Origin: Amulumruptor sp947039275
Lineage (GTDB): Bacteria; Bacteroidota; Bacteroidia; Bacteroidales; Muribaculaceae
Length of the DNA stretch: 64,000 bases
NCBI GenBank assembly: GCA_947039275.1
Contig: CAMQYL010000001.1
Span: 1 to 64,000, forward strand
Direction of reading: 5' to 3'
Part shown: positions 1 through 6,914 of the stretch, in pieces
How the letters are laid out: every line of letters starts with the position of its first letter
Numbering within the stretch: position 1 is the first letter of the stretch
Translations under genes and position numbers: made by a program
The notes under the pieces: generated by a model
Databases searched by the model: none
The model's input: only the letters and a program-made list of their open reading frames with translations
What the model was told of the DNA's origin: nothing

Positions 1-69
1 CCCAAGTGGATGGGATGGCGAACGGTGGAGTGAAGTCGTGATAATGGGGCGTATCGGTAGCTATCGAAT

Positions 70-100
70 CCAAATGTTAATCTCATTGTATAACATTTGG
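70..100. terminator. Inverted repeat, possible terminator at the left flank
   Basis: A perfect 10-bp inverted repeat (CCAAATGTTA at 70-79, TAACATTTGG at 91-100) is followed by an A-rich stretch. It lies outside the integrated element, between it and the unseen gene to the left. It could terminate a transcript from either side. Nothing else is recognisable in positions 1-100. Confidence 0.4.
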
Positions 101-102
101 GT

Positions 103-195
103 AATAAAAAAGTAGTCAGCAAATTGCTGACTACTTTTGTGGTGGTCCCACTTGGGCTTGAACCAAGGACTCCCTGATTATGAGTCAGGTGCTCT
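103..195. other. attL of the integrated element (left direct repeat)
   Basis: Positions 142-195 are identical over 54 bp to 14724-14777 and cover the 3' two-thirds of a tRNA(CAU) on the minus strand. The similarity extends, imperfectly, leftward through a hairpin (AGTAGTCAGCAA...TTGCTGACTACT), which also stands next to the intact tRNA on the right. This is the expected product of tyrosine-recombinase integration into a tRNA gene. Here the native 3' end was displaced to the left, while the element supplied a replacement 3' end on the right. Confidence 0.85.
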
Positions 196-258
196 TTCTT
201 CGGCTTCCGAAAGTTCGCTTCGCTCACTTTTGGAAGCAACCAACTGAGCTATGGGATT
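143..258 (-). pseudogene. tRNA(CAU)-like gene with a 42-nt hairpin in the D-loop
   Basis: Read on the minus strand, this is a tRNA with a CAU anticodon, identical to the intact tRNA at 14725-14798 over its 3' part. The D-arm sequence TAGCTCAGTTGG is also present. Between D-loop residues, 42 nt (196-237) are inserted. They fold into a hairpin with arms GCTTCC/GGAAGC and AAAGT/ACTTT around a GC-ttc-GC tip. The acceptor stem has two mismatches at its outer end (AATCCCA against TGGGACC). A 3' CCA appears to be encoded at 140-142. It is probably non-functional as a tRNA unless the insert is processed out. It forms the element-side half of attL. Confidence 0.7.
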
Positions 259-313
259 TTATAAAGTCAAGAAGTTGCTTTTTATTGCTTGTGGAGTAGA
301 TTGCCACTTATGC

Positions 314-334
314 GGTTTACACCTCAGTTTACAC
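314..334 (+). promoter_or_regulatory. Left-end repeat pair, probable integrase arm sites
   Basis: Two direct copies of RGTTTACAC occur here (GGTTTACAC at 314-322 and AGTTTACAC at 326-334), starting 12 bp apart. The same pair with the same spacing and orientation occurs at the other end (14633-14653). Paired short repeats flanking an att core are typical arm-binding sites of tyrosine recombinases. The function is inferred. The rest of 259-547 holds no gene that I can support. Confidence 0.6.
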
Positions 335-487
335 AAACTGCATTTGTTAATAAATGTTTATTAATCTCTCAAATAACTATCGCTGTCGATATGTGGATAG
401 GTTACATTTATCCAAATTGTCTTTTCAAAATTAGCGAAAATCTCTGACATAGAGGTATTATTAAGGCGAGAATCTTAAAATCTCCAA

Positions 488-531
488 CGTACTTTTTTCT
501 GAATCTCCCCTATAAAAAGAAAAATCCATGA
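488..531. repeat. Intergenic block similar to 2446-2489
   Basis: This AT-rich block (ACGTACTTTTTTCTGAATC, then a C-run, TATAAA and an A-rich end) is a diverged direct copy of the block at 2446-2489 (GTGTACTTTTTTCGGATTC and so on). Both lie at gene ends inside the cargo cluster. Such shared spacers suggest that cargo genes were added or exchanged as units. No function is known to me. Confidence 0.45.
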
Positions 532-547
532 AAGGTGTACTGTATTT

Positions 548-814
548 TTATTCTTCATTCAGATAGGATTCTATAATCTCTCCAATCTCATCCTTTGCAT
601 CCTCAGCAACCGTTTTCCATATTCTTTCACTTGCGCCTGCAGGAATAGAATCTCGTCCGCTTAGAGTAATGAGGTTGTAATGCGGTATGTCTGAGTATGG
701 AACGTCATAATCACCAATAGTTATATAATCAGCATTAGGTATTCCAATTTCTTTCATGCGTTTGACTGCATTTGCGCCTCCACTACCAACGCCTATTATA
801 AGTATTTTACCCAT
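548..814 (-). CDS. Mini FtsZ-like protein (N-terminal nucleotide-binding segment only)
   Basis: This 88-residue protein begins GKILIIGVGSGGANAVKRM, which matches the start of FtsZ: a Rossmann strand, then the glycine-rich turn, then the NAV-RM helix. The following ADYITIGDYD resembles the second strand of FtsZ. The rest of the tubulin fold is missing, including the GGGTGTG T4 loop and the catalytic NxDxxD T7 loop, so it cannot be a normal GTPase or polymer subunit. It is the last gene of the cargo cluster and overlaps the preceding lipoprotein gene by 19 bp, which suggests translational coupling. It could be a decayed FtsZ-family gene, a FtsZ-binding decoy, or an unrelated Rossmann protein. 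Role unknown. Confidence 0.7.
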   Translation of the reverse strand: MGKILIIGVGSGGANAVKRMKEIGIPNADYITIGDYDVPYSDIPHYNLITLSGRDSIPAGASERIWKTVAEDAKDEIGEIIESYLNEE

Positions 815-1371
815 CTTATTTGTGAATTAATTCTTATTAGTGTGTCTATTATGCAGAAATCATCGTTACGAATGTCGCTGAATCGGACTTTAACCATGCC
901 TTTTTGATTTGTAGGCTGAACAACATCTGCGCCGTTGTTCAAAGTTTCATAGAAATGTGTGCTGTAAGTCCATATCGGCTGAATGAGATATTTCCATTCG
1001 TTCTCCTGATATGTATAGACCATGTATGAATCCCATGTGCCGGATTCCTTTTCAGAACGTATGCCAAATTCATCTGTGCCGTTACCGTCTAAATCTCCCT
1101 CGGTGGTAAATTTCACATCGAATCTTCCTTTAATGGTCATAGATGCAATAGTACCACTTGCGCTGTTAATTCGCCAATGCCATAAGCCACGGTTTATTGT
1201 CGTATCAATAGGCTCTGCAATAAGAGTGTCAATCTCCAATCCGTTGAAATTCCCTATCAACGTATCTCTGTATTGAGCCAAAGGGTCAGATTCAACGGGT
1301 TTATGTTTGCTTCCACACCCAAAGGCGCAAAGCAATATGGCTACAGAAATGAATAATGGCAATCTTTTCAT
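796..1371 (-). CDS. Lipoprotein with an FG-GAP-like calcium motif
   Basis: A 191-residue protein with a lipoprotein signal peptide (MKRLPLFISVAILLCAFGC, lipobox Cys at 19). After the signal it has GDLDGNGTDEFGI (around residue 92), a D-x-D-x-N-G-type calcium-binding loop as seen in FG-GAP/VCBS repeats. The remainder is beta-rich and unrecognised. Its first 22 residues resemble those of the next upstream lipoprotein (LLCAFGCGSKH in both), so the two genes share an export module. Its start overlaps the stop of that gene (ATGA-type). Expected site: periplasmic side of the membrane or the cell surface. Function unknown. Confidence 0.8.
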   Translation of the reverse strand: MKRLPLFISVAILLCAFGCGSKHKPVESDPLAQYRDTLIGNFNGLEIDTLIAEPIDTTINRGLWHWRINSASGTIASMTIKGRFDVKFTTEGDLDGNGTDEFGIRSEKESGTWDSYMVYTYQENEWKYLIQPIWTYSTHFYETLNNGADVVQPTNQKGMVKVRFSDIRNDDFCIIDTLIRINSQIRWVKYL

Positions 1372-2390
1372 CGTTCAAATTCTTTTAGATGTTCGTTCCA
1401 TTTAGTTGTGAAGTTTGGATAGGCTAACAGTTCTTCGTATGTGCAAGTGTCAGGTAAGAGTAATTCCGCTTTTTCATTGCCACAAACACCCATTTCTTCA
1501 AACTCATTTTTAAGAGCTATTAAATGTGAGCGTTGAAAGCGATAGGTTGCATTATTCCACACGTCTTTTTGTTTGCCTGAAAGTAAAAAGGATATTTCAT
1601 TTCTCTTTTCCATAAAGTTATGCCAAGTCTGCCTTATCTTTCTTACGGCATTTTTGTCCGCTTTTTCATCATATCGTGGTAACGGTTCATCTTCAATAAT
1701 TGGCTTTTGCGGTATTAACTCATTCAAAATATGTGCATATTCTTTTTCAAAAAGGCTGATTTGTATTTGACTATATTGAGCGTATGAACGATAATTACTA
1801 TCAATCATTGTGAAATATAGACTTTTCAGGCTCTCATTCCTATCTCTATAAACTGCAAGTGAAGTATTATAATATTTGATGAAGCTATATGAGCCGTCAT
1901 AATCTGCATCATCTATATGTATTTTAAGGAATCTATGTTGAGCTAATATTAAACTGTCTGTCAGTGTATTCTCTTTGTATAATTGTTTGGTTAGTTCAGA
2001 GTCTGCAATTTGGGATATTTCTTTTAGTAAATAGTAATTCAAAAACTGTATCTGATGTTGAGCTATCGCAAAATCGTTATCAATATCTGCCGTTGTAACT
2101 TGTGGAATTCTTGAATCATAAATAATATGCAATAAGCTGTCAATCAAGCCGTATTTATCAATCGGATTATCAGGTACAGCTATTCCGTTCTGATTGATAT
2201 ATTGAATTATGCTGTCCTTTGCTATTTCAAAAACAGAATCCTTATTCTCAATAAATCCCATTAAAATATTCTTCCTCTCACTAATGGAATCTGATGCTTT
2301 AACATCTTTATTATCAGATTGATGTTTGCTTCCACAGCCAAAAGCGCAGAGCAATATCAAGCTGATTAGAAAAATTGGTATGTATTTCAT
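1368..2390 (-). CDS. Putative lipoprotein of unknown function
   Basis: A 340-residue protein with a lipoprotein signal (lipobox LLCAFGC, Cys at 19) and a mature part that is mostly predicted helical, rich in Glu, Lys, Asn and Ile, with no recognised domain. The signal region closely matches that of the downstream lipoprotein at 796-1371, and the reading frames overlap by 4 bp, so the pair is co-translated. It sits in the unidirectional cargo cluster of the integrated element. Lipoprotein cargo of this type could be immunity or envelope-modifying proteins, but the sequence does not show which. Confidence 0.8.
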   Translation of the reverse strand: MKYIPIFLISLILLCAFGCGSKHQSDNKDVKASDSISERKNILMGFIENKDSVFEIAKDSIIQYINQNGIAVPDNPIDKYGLIDSLLHIIYDSRIPQVTTADIDNDFAIAQHQIQFLNYYLLKEISQIADSELTKQLYKENTLTDSLILAQHRFLKIHIDDADYDGSYSFIKYYNTSLAVYRDRNESLKSLYFTMIDSNYRSYAQYSQIQISLFEKEYAHILNELIPQKPIIEDEPLPRYDEKADKNAVRKIRQTWHNFMEKRNEISFLLSGKQKDVWNNATYRFQRSHLIALKNEFEEMGVCGNEKAELLLPDTCTYEELLAYPNFTTKWNEHLKEFER

Positions 2391-2445
2391 CTGACAGAGA
2401 GATTATAGGGGTTTAGCTGTTGATTTGATTGAGTTTCTTTGTTTC

Positions 2446-2489
2446 GTGTACTTTTTTCGGATTCACCCTTATAAAGTAGATTTTTCAGA
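2446..2489. repeat. Intergenic block similar to 488-531
   Basis: The spacer between the SanA-like gene and the lipoprotein gene contains GTGTACTTTTTTCGGATTC followed by ACCCTTATAAA. It aligns with 488-531 in the same orientation. It overlaps the 3' end of the SanA-like gene by a few bases. Conserved spacers between otherwise unrelated cargo genes are worth comparing with integron-like or recombinase-associated gene arrays. Confidence 0.45.
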
Positions 2490-3591
2490 AAAAGGTACGT
2501 TGTTTATGATATTGGTTTATATATGCTCCACTTTCAAAGAGGGTCATTGTTTCTTCTGATAGATTGACAATTATAAACTCCTTGTTCAGTGGATTCTTGT
2601 ATTTAATGTAATCGGTTGAATCTAATTCATGCCTCGCATGGTGATTCAGCAATGTTATTCGGTTAGTAATGCTGTCATAAGAATAATTACCATGCTTTGT
2701 ATAGCTGATTTCGTAAGGATTCAATAATGTATCAATATTCAAAACCGCACTATAAATCCCATTCTGTTTTAATGTCAGAATATAGATTATGTAACGTCCT
2801 CTGCTTTCCCATGTGCCTATTATATCCGAAAGTGATATATTCTGTGGCGGCTTATTGTCATAATAATAGCAATATTCTTTATAAACATCATAAGGCAATG
2901 GCTCTCTATAATCCGTAAGGCCTATCTTTGTTCCAATGATAATATGCTTATTCTCTAACTCAAATTGAGGTCGTTTCCCTATTGCCAAGTCAAGGAACAT
3001 CTTCACTCTCGCAAGAAATTCGCGTGAAATGTTCTTGATTCGCTTATTTGTAATATCAGGCGTTGGAGCATTATAGGCTATCGCATGAAGTCCGTAATGC
3101 TCTGCAAACCATATAGCCCTCTCGTTATGATATTTCTGCGATATGATTGTAATGCTGTCAAGACCATAAACCGCTTTTGCTTTGACTATCGAATTAAGAG
3201 TGCGTATGCCCTGATAGTCCAATGTAATCACGCTGTCAGGTACGCCATGAACTACTAATGAATCTCGCATTGCAATAAGTTCATTACAACCGTTATCTCT
3301 ATCGGAGTAATCGCCACCACTTGCTATGATATGACTGATTTTGCCATTGTGGTAAAGTTCTGCGGTAGCCTGAATCCGATTGTCGAAATAATAATTGTGT
3401 TCTCCTTGTGGAGTAATCGGAGAAGTGCCAAGAAGCAGTCCGACTTTATTGTATGGAATATCCTCTGCCGTGTCATAGGTCTTGCCGTTGGCATTGACCG
3501 ACACCACTACATAGCAACCAATAACAGCAACGACTATTAAAGCCATTGCGATTATTGAGAATCTGATTATTTTCTTTTTAGTTATCGGCAT
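2485..3591 (-). CDS. SanA/YdcF-like (DUF218) membrane protein with a C-terminal lipocalin-like extension
   Basis: The 368-residue protein starts with a cytoplasmic MPITKKK and one membrane segment (about residues 9-30). A DUF218/SanA domain follows (about 35-205), with VGLLLGT, IIASG, AMRDSLVVHGVPDS and TIISQKYHNERA motifs. The chromosomal SanA homologue at 40158-40820 has the same motifs and stops there. This copy adds about 150 residues beginning DIIGTWESRGRY, resembling small lipocalin-type beta-barrels (GxW start) like the neighbouring lipoprotein at 3859. SanA proteins affect envelope permeability to large molecules such as vancomycin in enterobacteria. ATG at 3591 is chosen over the upstream in-frame GTG at 3600. 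Confidence 0.8.
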   Translation of the reverse strand: MPITKKKIIRFSIIAMALIVVAVIGCYVVVSVNANGKTYDTAEDIPYNKVGLLLGTSPITPQGEHNYYFDNRIQATAELYHNGKISHIIASGGDYSDRDNGCNELIAMRDSLVVHGVPDSVITLDYQGIRTLNSIVKAKAVYGLDSITIISQKYHNERAIWFAEHYGLHAIAYNAPTPDITNKRIKNISREFLARVKMFLDLAIGKRPQFELENKHIIIGTKIGLTDYREPLPYDVYKEYCYYYDNKPPQNISLSDIIGTWESRGRYIIYILTLKQNGIYSAVLNIDTLLNPYEISYTKHGNYSYDSITNRITLLNHHARHELDSTDYIKYKNPLNKEFIIVNLSEETMTLFESGAYINQYHKQRTFF

Positions 3592-3612
3592 TATTAACAC
3601 TTTGATTATGAT

Positions 3613-3852
3613 TTATTTGGACGATTGCCACTCCCAGAATCCATATAACACATCTTCTTCATTCCATATTTTGGGCTGTTCAGGCAGGTGTAATCGTAAA
3701 AATTCTTCAACTTCCGATTCAGTAGTTAAAGTTCCACACTCATCAAGAATTAGATATGCGGCAAGGACTATCCTATTTTGCTCATAAGCAGATAGTTCAT
3801 TCCACCGTTTGTGTCTTAGAGATAGGTAGTAGTCCCACGGTGATATTTCCAT
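3613..3852 (-). CDS. Small hypothetical protein
   Basis: A 79-residue acidic, tryptophan-rich protein without signal peptide or membrane segment (starts MEISPWDYYLSL, ends WEWQSSK). It is tightly packed between the lipoprotein gene at 3859 and the SanA-like gene, in the same direction, which supports it being real. No family recognised. Small acidic cytoplasmic proteins in such clusters are often immunity or regulatory proteins, but this is only context. Confidence 0.6.
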   Translation of the reverse strand: MEISPWDYYLSLRHKRWNELSAYEQNRIVLAAYLILDECGTLTTESEVEEFLRLHLPEQPKIWNEEDVLYGFWEWQSSK

Positions 3853-3858
3853 AATTCA

Positions 3859-4257
3859 TTATTTGCGAGTATATATTTCGATTTCGTTTCCGGCTGTGTT
3901 GAGGGTATCGCCATTCAAGACCACTGTGTTTTTGTGAACATAGACAGTCAGAGAATCGGAAGTGAGTTTGCGGATAGTCCAACGCTCGTTTTTCGATTCA
4001 GCGGTGTATGCGTCAGGATAGAAACCATAAAGCACAACTGAATCTCCATGAGCATAATATCTGCCGGATTGCTTGTTTTGATAATCACCGTCTTTATAAA
4101 GATAGTGATAGCGTCCGCTCTTGTCGAAGTCCAAAGCGACATTCGACTGTTCCCATGAGCCAATCAGCATAGGATTCTGAATTATCGTATTGCGATGAAT
4201 TGAGCAAGCTGAAAGAAGCATTGCCAATCCTGACAGTATGATTATTATTTTCTTCAT
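3859..4257 (-). CDS. Small lipoprotein, lipocalin-like
   Basis: A 132-residue lipoprotein (signal MKKIIIILSGLAMLLSAC, Cys 18). The mature part begins with LIGSWEQSNVALDF and alternates short strands (GRYHYLYKDGDY, GRYYAHGDSVVLYG, SLTVYV), consistent with a small beta-barrel of the lipocalin-like/DUF type used in Bacteroidetes lipoproteins. Its start shares a base with the stop of the upstream gene (TAATG), so translation is likely coupled. Its GxW motif echoes the extension of the SanA-like protein two genes downstream. Confidence 0.75.
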   Translation of the reverse strand: MKKIIIILSGLAMLLSACSIHRNTIIQNPMLIGSWEQSNVALDFDKSGRYHYLYKDGDYQNKQSGRYYAHGDSVVLYGFYPDAYTAESKNERWTIRKLTSDSLTVYVHKNTVVLNGDTLNTAGNEIEIYTRK

Positions 4258-4715
4258 TATCTGTTGCCCGTTATTTTATTAAAGTTGAAATCTTCGTATG
4301 AAGCCTTACTATGCCTGATAGGTTCAGGCGTATTCTGCAATTCTTCAAAGAGCCATTCAAGTTTTCGCAGTTCATTTGTAAATGTCAGTTCTGCACCTGA
4401 ATCTATATCGCAAGTCGGTGTATGGAGTAGATGATGAACAGCCATTGCAGTAGTTTCAACATCTACACCGTCCGTTCCTTGATAAATATTGGGTAGTTCA
4501 ATCTTTCCATTCCGTTTCAACATTTCTTTACGCCATGCGTCAAGGTCAGCCGATAGATTGTGTAGATTGAACACTACATTTTTTAATGCGTGTATGACCT
4601 CGCCATGAATATTTAACGGATGATTCGGATTCTGTGCTTGTTGGCATAGCTCATAGCCAAGTTTACCAAGCGCAGAGCCTATTTCATATATGTATGGTCG
4701 AAGTGGATTATCCAT
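4257..4715 (-). CDS. Hypothetical protein
   Basis: A 152-residue, mainly helical soluble protein (IYEIGSALGKLGYELCQQAQ near the N-terminus, LRKLEWLFEELQ near the C-terminus). No signal peptide, membrane segment or known motif. It belongs to the cargo run: 7 bp separate it from the gene at 4723 and its stop overlaps the start of the next lipoprotein gene. Unknown role; it could be an orphan immunity protein. Confidence 0.65.
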   Translation of the reverse strand: MDNPLRPYIYEIGSALGKLGYELCQQAQNPNHPLNIHGEVIHALKNVVFNLHNLSADLDAWRKEMLKRNGKIELPNIYQGTDGVDVETTAMAVHHLLHTPTCDIDSGAELTFTNELRKLEWLFEELQNTPEPIRHSKASYEDFNFNKITGNR

Positions 4716-4722
4716 AAACAGT

Positions 4723-5109
4723 TTATAGATTTATTCCCTGACCTTGTATGTCAATAGAGCAAATCCCTGCTAATTCAGTGGTAACATAGTTGATGTACCA
4801 CGGAATATTTTTTGATGAAGTCAGAACACCAAGAACGGTTTTACATTCAGGATTTTGTGCCTGAAAGTTATTTATGAAGTTATCTACCCATTCATCACTA
4901 CGAAGTTGGGCGAGTTGGAAATTATATCCGTTTCGCATTTTCAATTTGTTTTCTTTATTGATGTACATAACATTAGACGAGAATGTAAGTACAGGATTCA
5001 CGCTTGTCTTATTCACTGTTATCTTCGCGAATAGGTCAGAGCCAATGGCTTCTTCTGCGTGAGTGCAGATAGAGCCAACTCTATTGAAAAAGATTGATTG
5101 ATTTTCCAT
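4723..5109 (-). CDS. Hypothetical protein
   Basis: A 128-residue soluble protein starting MENQSIFFNRVGSICTHAEEA, with mixed strand/helix character and no known motif. It is separated by 1 bp from the upstream gene at 5111 and lies within the same run, so it is almost certainly transcribed with it. I cannot assign a family. Confidence 0.65.
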   Translation of the reverse strand: MENQSIFFNRVGSICTHAEEAIGSDLFAKITVNKTSVNPVLTFSSNVMYINKENKLKMRNGYNFQLAQLRSDEWVDNFINNFQAQNPECKTVLGVLTSSKNIPWYINYVTTELAGICSIDIQGQGINL

Positions 5110-5110
5110 A

Positions 5111-5560
5111 TCAGTATTCTTCTAATTTTAGTGGCACAATGCTTAGTTTATGCTTTAATTCAGGATTTGGACACCTTTGTGGGGCGAATCTATTATATGT
5201 CATGTATTTACCAAATCCATCATAGCTTAAATCTGTGTTTTCAACCTCCAAGAAAACATCCCAACAAGCTTTAACCTTATTATAAGTTTCTCTAATATCT
5301 ATTTTGAGTTTGGCGCATTGTTCCTTGACAGTATTAGAAGCAAGATAACTATGAAGCTCTTTTAATTCAGTATTCTTGGAGGATAGCCCAACTTGAAGGA
5401 AATCATATATGCTGAACCCCGGATTATAGATTACATTCATAAAAAAGTCGTTCTCTTTTTTATAATGAATGCTTTTGGGTTGAGCATAGCAACTTACAGC
5501 ACAAATTAACGCTATAAGCAGCACAAGTCCTTTAATTTGCTTTAAACTCATAGTTTTCAT
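5111..5560 (-). CDS. Secreted hypothetical protein
   Basis: A 149-residue protein with a signal peptide (GLVLLIALICAVSCYAQ). Cleavage after CYA is likely; a lipobox-like AVSC is also possible. The mature part is basic and Tyr/Asn-rich, with no known domain. It is packed 2 bp from the upstream gene 5563-5955 and belongs to the same cargo transcript. Expected in the periplasm or the outer-membrane lipoprotein layer. Confidence 0.65.
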   Translation of the reverse strand: MKTMSLKQIKGLVLLIALICAVSCYAQPKSIHYKKENDFFMNVIYNPGFSIYDFLQVGLSSKNTELKELHSYLASNTVKEQCAKLKIDIRETYNKVKACWDVFLEVENTDLSYDGFGKYMTYNRFAPQRCPNPELKHKLSIVPLKLEEY

Positions 5561-5562
5561 TA

Positions 5563-5955
5563 TTATTCGTTTTCGTTTAGTTGGTAACGCATGAACACAT
5601 CTATTTCCTCTTGAAACACAGGAGGAATATTAAGATTATTTCGGATTTTTATTACCTTTTCCAATATGGTTTTAATAACCACTCCTAATGGGCGCGGTGG
5701 ATACCATCTATTCCGATAATTTGTGCACCGTAATATTCTTCGATCACCATTATCACAAATATATTCAATTTGTCTGACAGTATCTACTATTACACATAGA
5801 CCTGCTTCAAATGATGAAATTTCAGATGAAGAAAATAACTTAGGATTCTTATATTCCGCTTGTCCCACATTAAAAAAAATATCATAGATTCTATCCAAAT
5901 TGGATTTAATCTCTTTCTCGTTTTTGCAAGTTTTGTAGAAACTGATGATACCCAT
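5563..5955 (-). CDS. Hypothetical protein, first gene of the cargo cluster
   Basis: A 130-residue soluble protein (starts MGIISFYKTCKNEKEIKSNL; contains IEYICDNGDRRIL and RWYPPRPLG). No family recognised. It is the promoter-proximal gene of a ten-gene minus-strand run reaching 548. About 400 bp of non-coding DNA with strong structure lies upstream, which probably holds the promoter or a leader RNA. Confidence 0.65.
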   Translation of the reverse strand: MGIISFYKTCKNEKEIKSNLDRIYDIFFNVGQAEYKNPKLFSSSEISSFEAGLCVIVDTVRQIEYICDNGDRRILRCTNYRNRWYPPRPLGVVIKTILEKVIKIRNNLNIPPVFQEEIDVFMRYQLNENE

Positions 5956-6221
5956 TGTATAGATTTGTGTTCCTCAATCCTCTGCGGAACGTCTAAGTTA
6001 TTGAACATAAAAAAGGTGTGAGGATTTATCTTGTCTTATCCGTAATTCAGGCTCTCGCATTGCCTATGCAGTGGATAAAACAATAGCCCCACACCGCTTT
6101 TGCTATATATTCTGCCGGTCACGGCAGGGTATAAGCAACCGATGTAGGTGCTATTGTCAATCATCTTCACTGCATATCAAATTTGCGAGATTTGAATTAC
6201 GAAGCTGATTTCAATAACACC

Positions 6222-6295
6222 TTTTAGTAAAAAAGTCTGATTCACTTGCGCCAACTCTATGGCACGGCTGTGAATCAAGCGCAAAGTTACTAAAA
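6222..6295. other. Candidate structured RNA or regulatory element
   Basis: Positions 5956-6357 contain no gene. Inside them, 6222-6295 has nested complementarity. An outer stem pairs TTTTAGTAA (6222-6230) with TTACTAAAA (6287-6295). An inner stem pairs TGATTCAC (6238-6245) with GTGAATCA (6270-6277). The TTGCGC following the inner left arm (6246-6251) matches GCGCAA after the right arm (6279-6284), as in an H-type pseudoknot. On the minus strand the same segment contains TAACTTTG (6282-6289), a Bacteroidetes -7 box. It lies upstream of the cargo cluster, so it may be a leader RNA, an operator or simply the promoter region. Confidence 0.4.
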
Positions 6296-6357
6296 AATGT
6301 CATTGGTGGGGCTATATTGGGAAGCAAAAATCATGGAGTATGCTCTAAAACATAAGA

Positions 6358-6807
6358 TTATAGTCTGCCCTCGTCACAGTAGGAGTAGAAGCGGTCGAAT
6401 GGCGTTACTATGATATGGTCGAGCAATCGAATATCCATGAGTTCACACGCAGACTTTATCCGCTTTGTCAGGCTATCGTCCTGACTGCTTGGATATATGT
6501 TGCCTGACGGGTGATTGTGGGCGAGGATTATTGATGTGGCGTTGGTTACTAATGCGGTCTGCATTACCACACGAACATCAACAACGGTGGCGGTCAATCC
6601 TCCGTCAGATATGGTGGTGTAACCGATTACCTTATTAGCCTGATTAAGAAGCAAGACTTTGAATGACTCTTTGTAGCCTATGGTGTCAGCGTCAAAGACA
6701 CGGTTTTTAAGGAGTTTATGAATCTCTTTCGCTCCGTGGATTGATTCTGTTAGCGGTTGCGGTTGGTATTTCAGTTGTATCTCCGAAACTATGCTGTCGG
6801 TTGTCAT
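6358..6807 (-). CDS. RadC-like JAB-domain protein
   Basis: A 149-residue protein consisting of the RadC/JAB (MPN+) domain only. It has the zinc ligand set of the JAMM motif: Glu47 (YKESF) and H97-N-H99-P-S-G with Asp110 (HNHPSGN...SSQD). The N-terminal helix-hairpin-helix part of long RadC is absent. Such short RadC-like proteins are very common on Bacteroidetes mobile elements. The biochemical role is not settled and the old DNA-repair assignment of RadC is doubtful. Confidence 0.9.
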   Translation of the reverse strand: MTTDSIVSEIQLKYQPQPLTESIHGAKEIHKLLKNRVFDADTIGYKESFKVLLLNQANKVIGYTTISDGGLTATVVDVRVVMQTALVTNATSIILAHNHPSGNIYPSSQDDSLTKRIKSACELMDIRLLDHIIVTPFDRFYSYCDEGRL

Positions 6808-6858
6808 GTCCGAAAAATTATGATTTTTATATCTGATATATAGTGTCTTGGGAAAGAA

Positions 6859-6895
6859 AATCGGACACTCCCCAATGAATGAGGAATGCCCGATT
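6859..6895 (-). terminator. Terminator after the DUF3871 gene
   Basis: AATCGG (6859-6864) pairs with CCGATT (6890-6895), with an inner ACTCC/GGAAT-type extension. On the minus strand it is followed by TTTTCTTTCCC, which fits an intrinsic terminator just downstream of the gene ending at 6915. Confidence 0.6.
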
Positions 6896-6914
6896 TCCGG
6901 GAATCAATAAGCAC

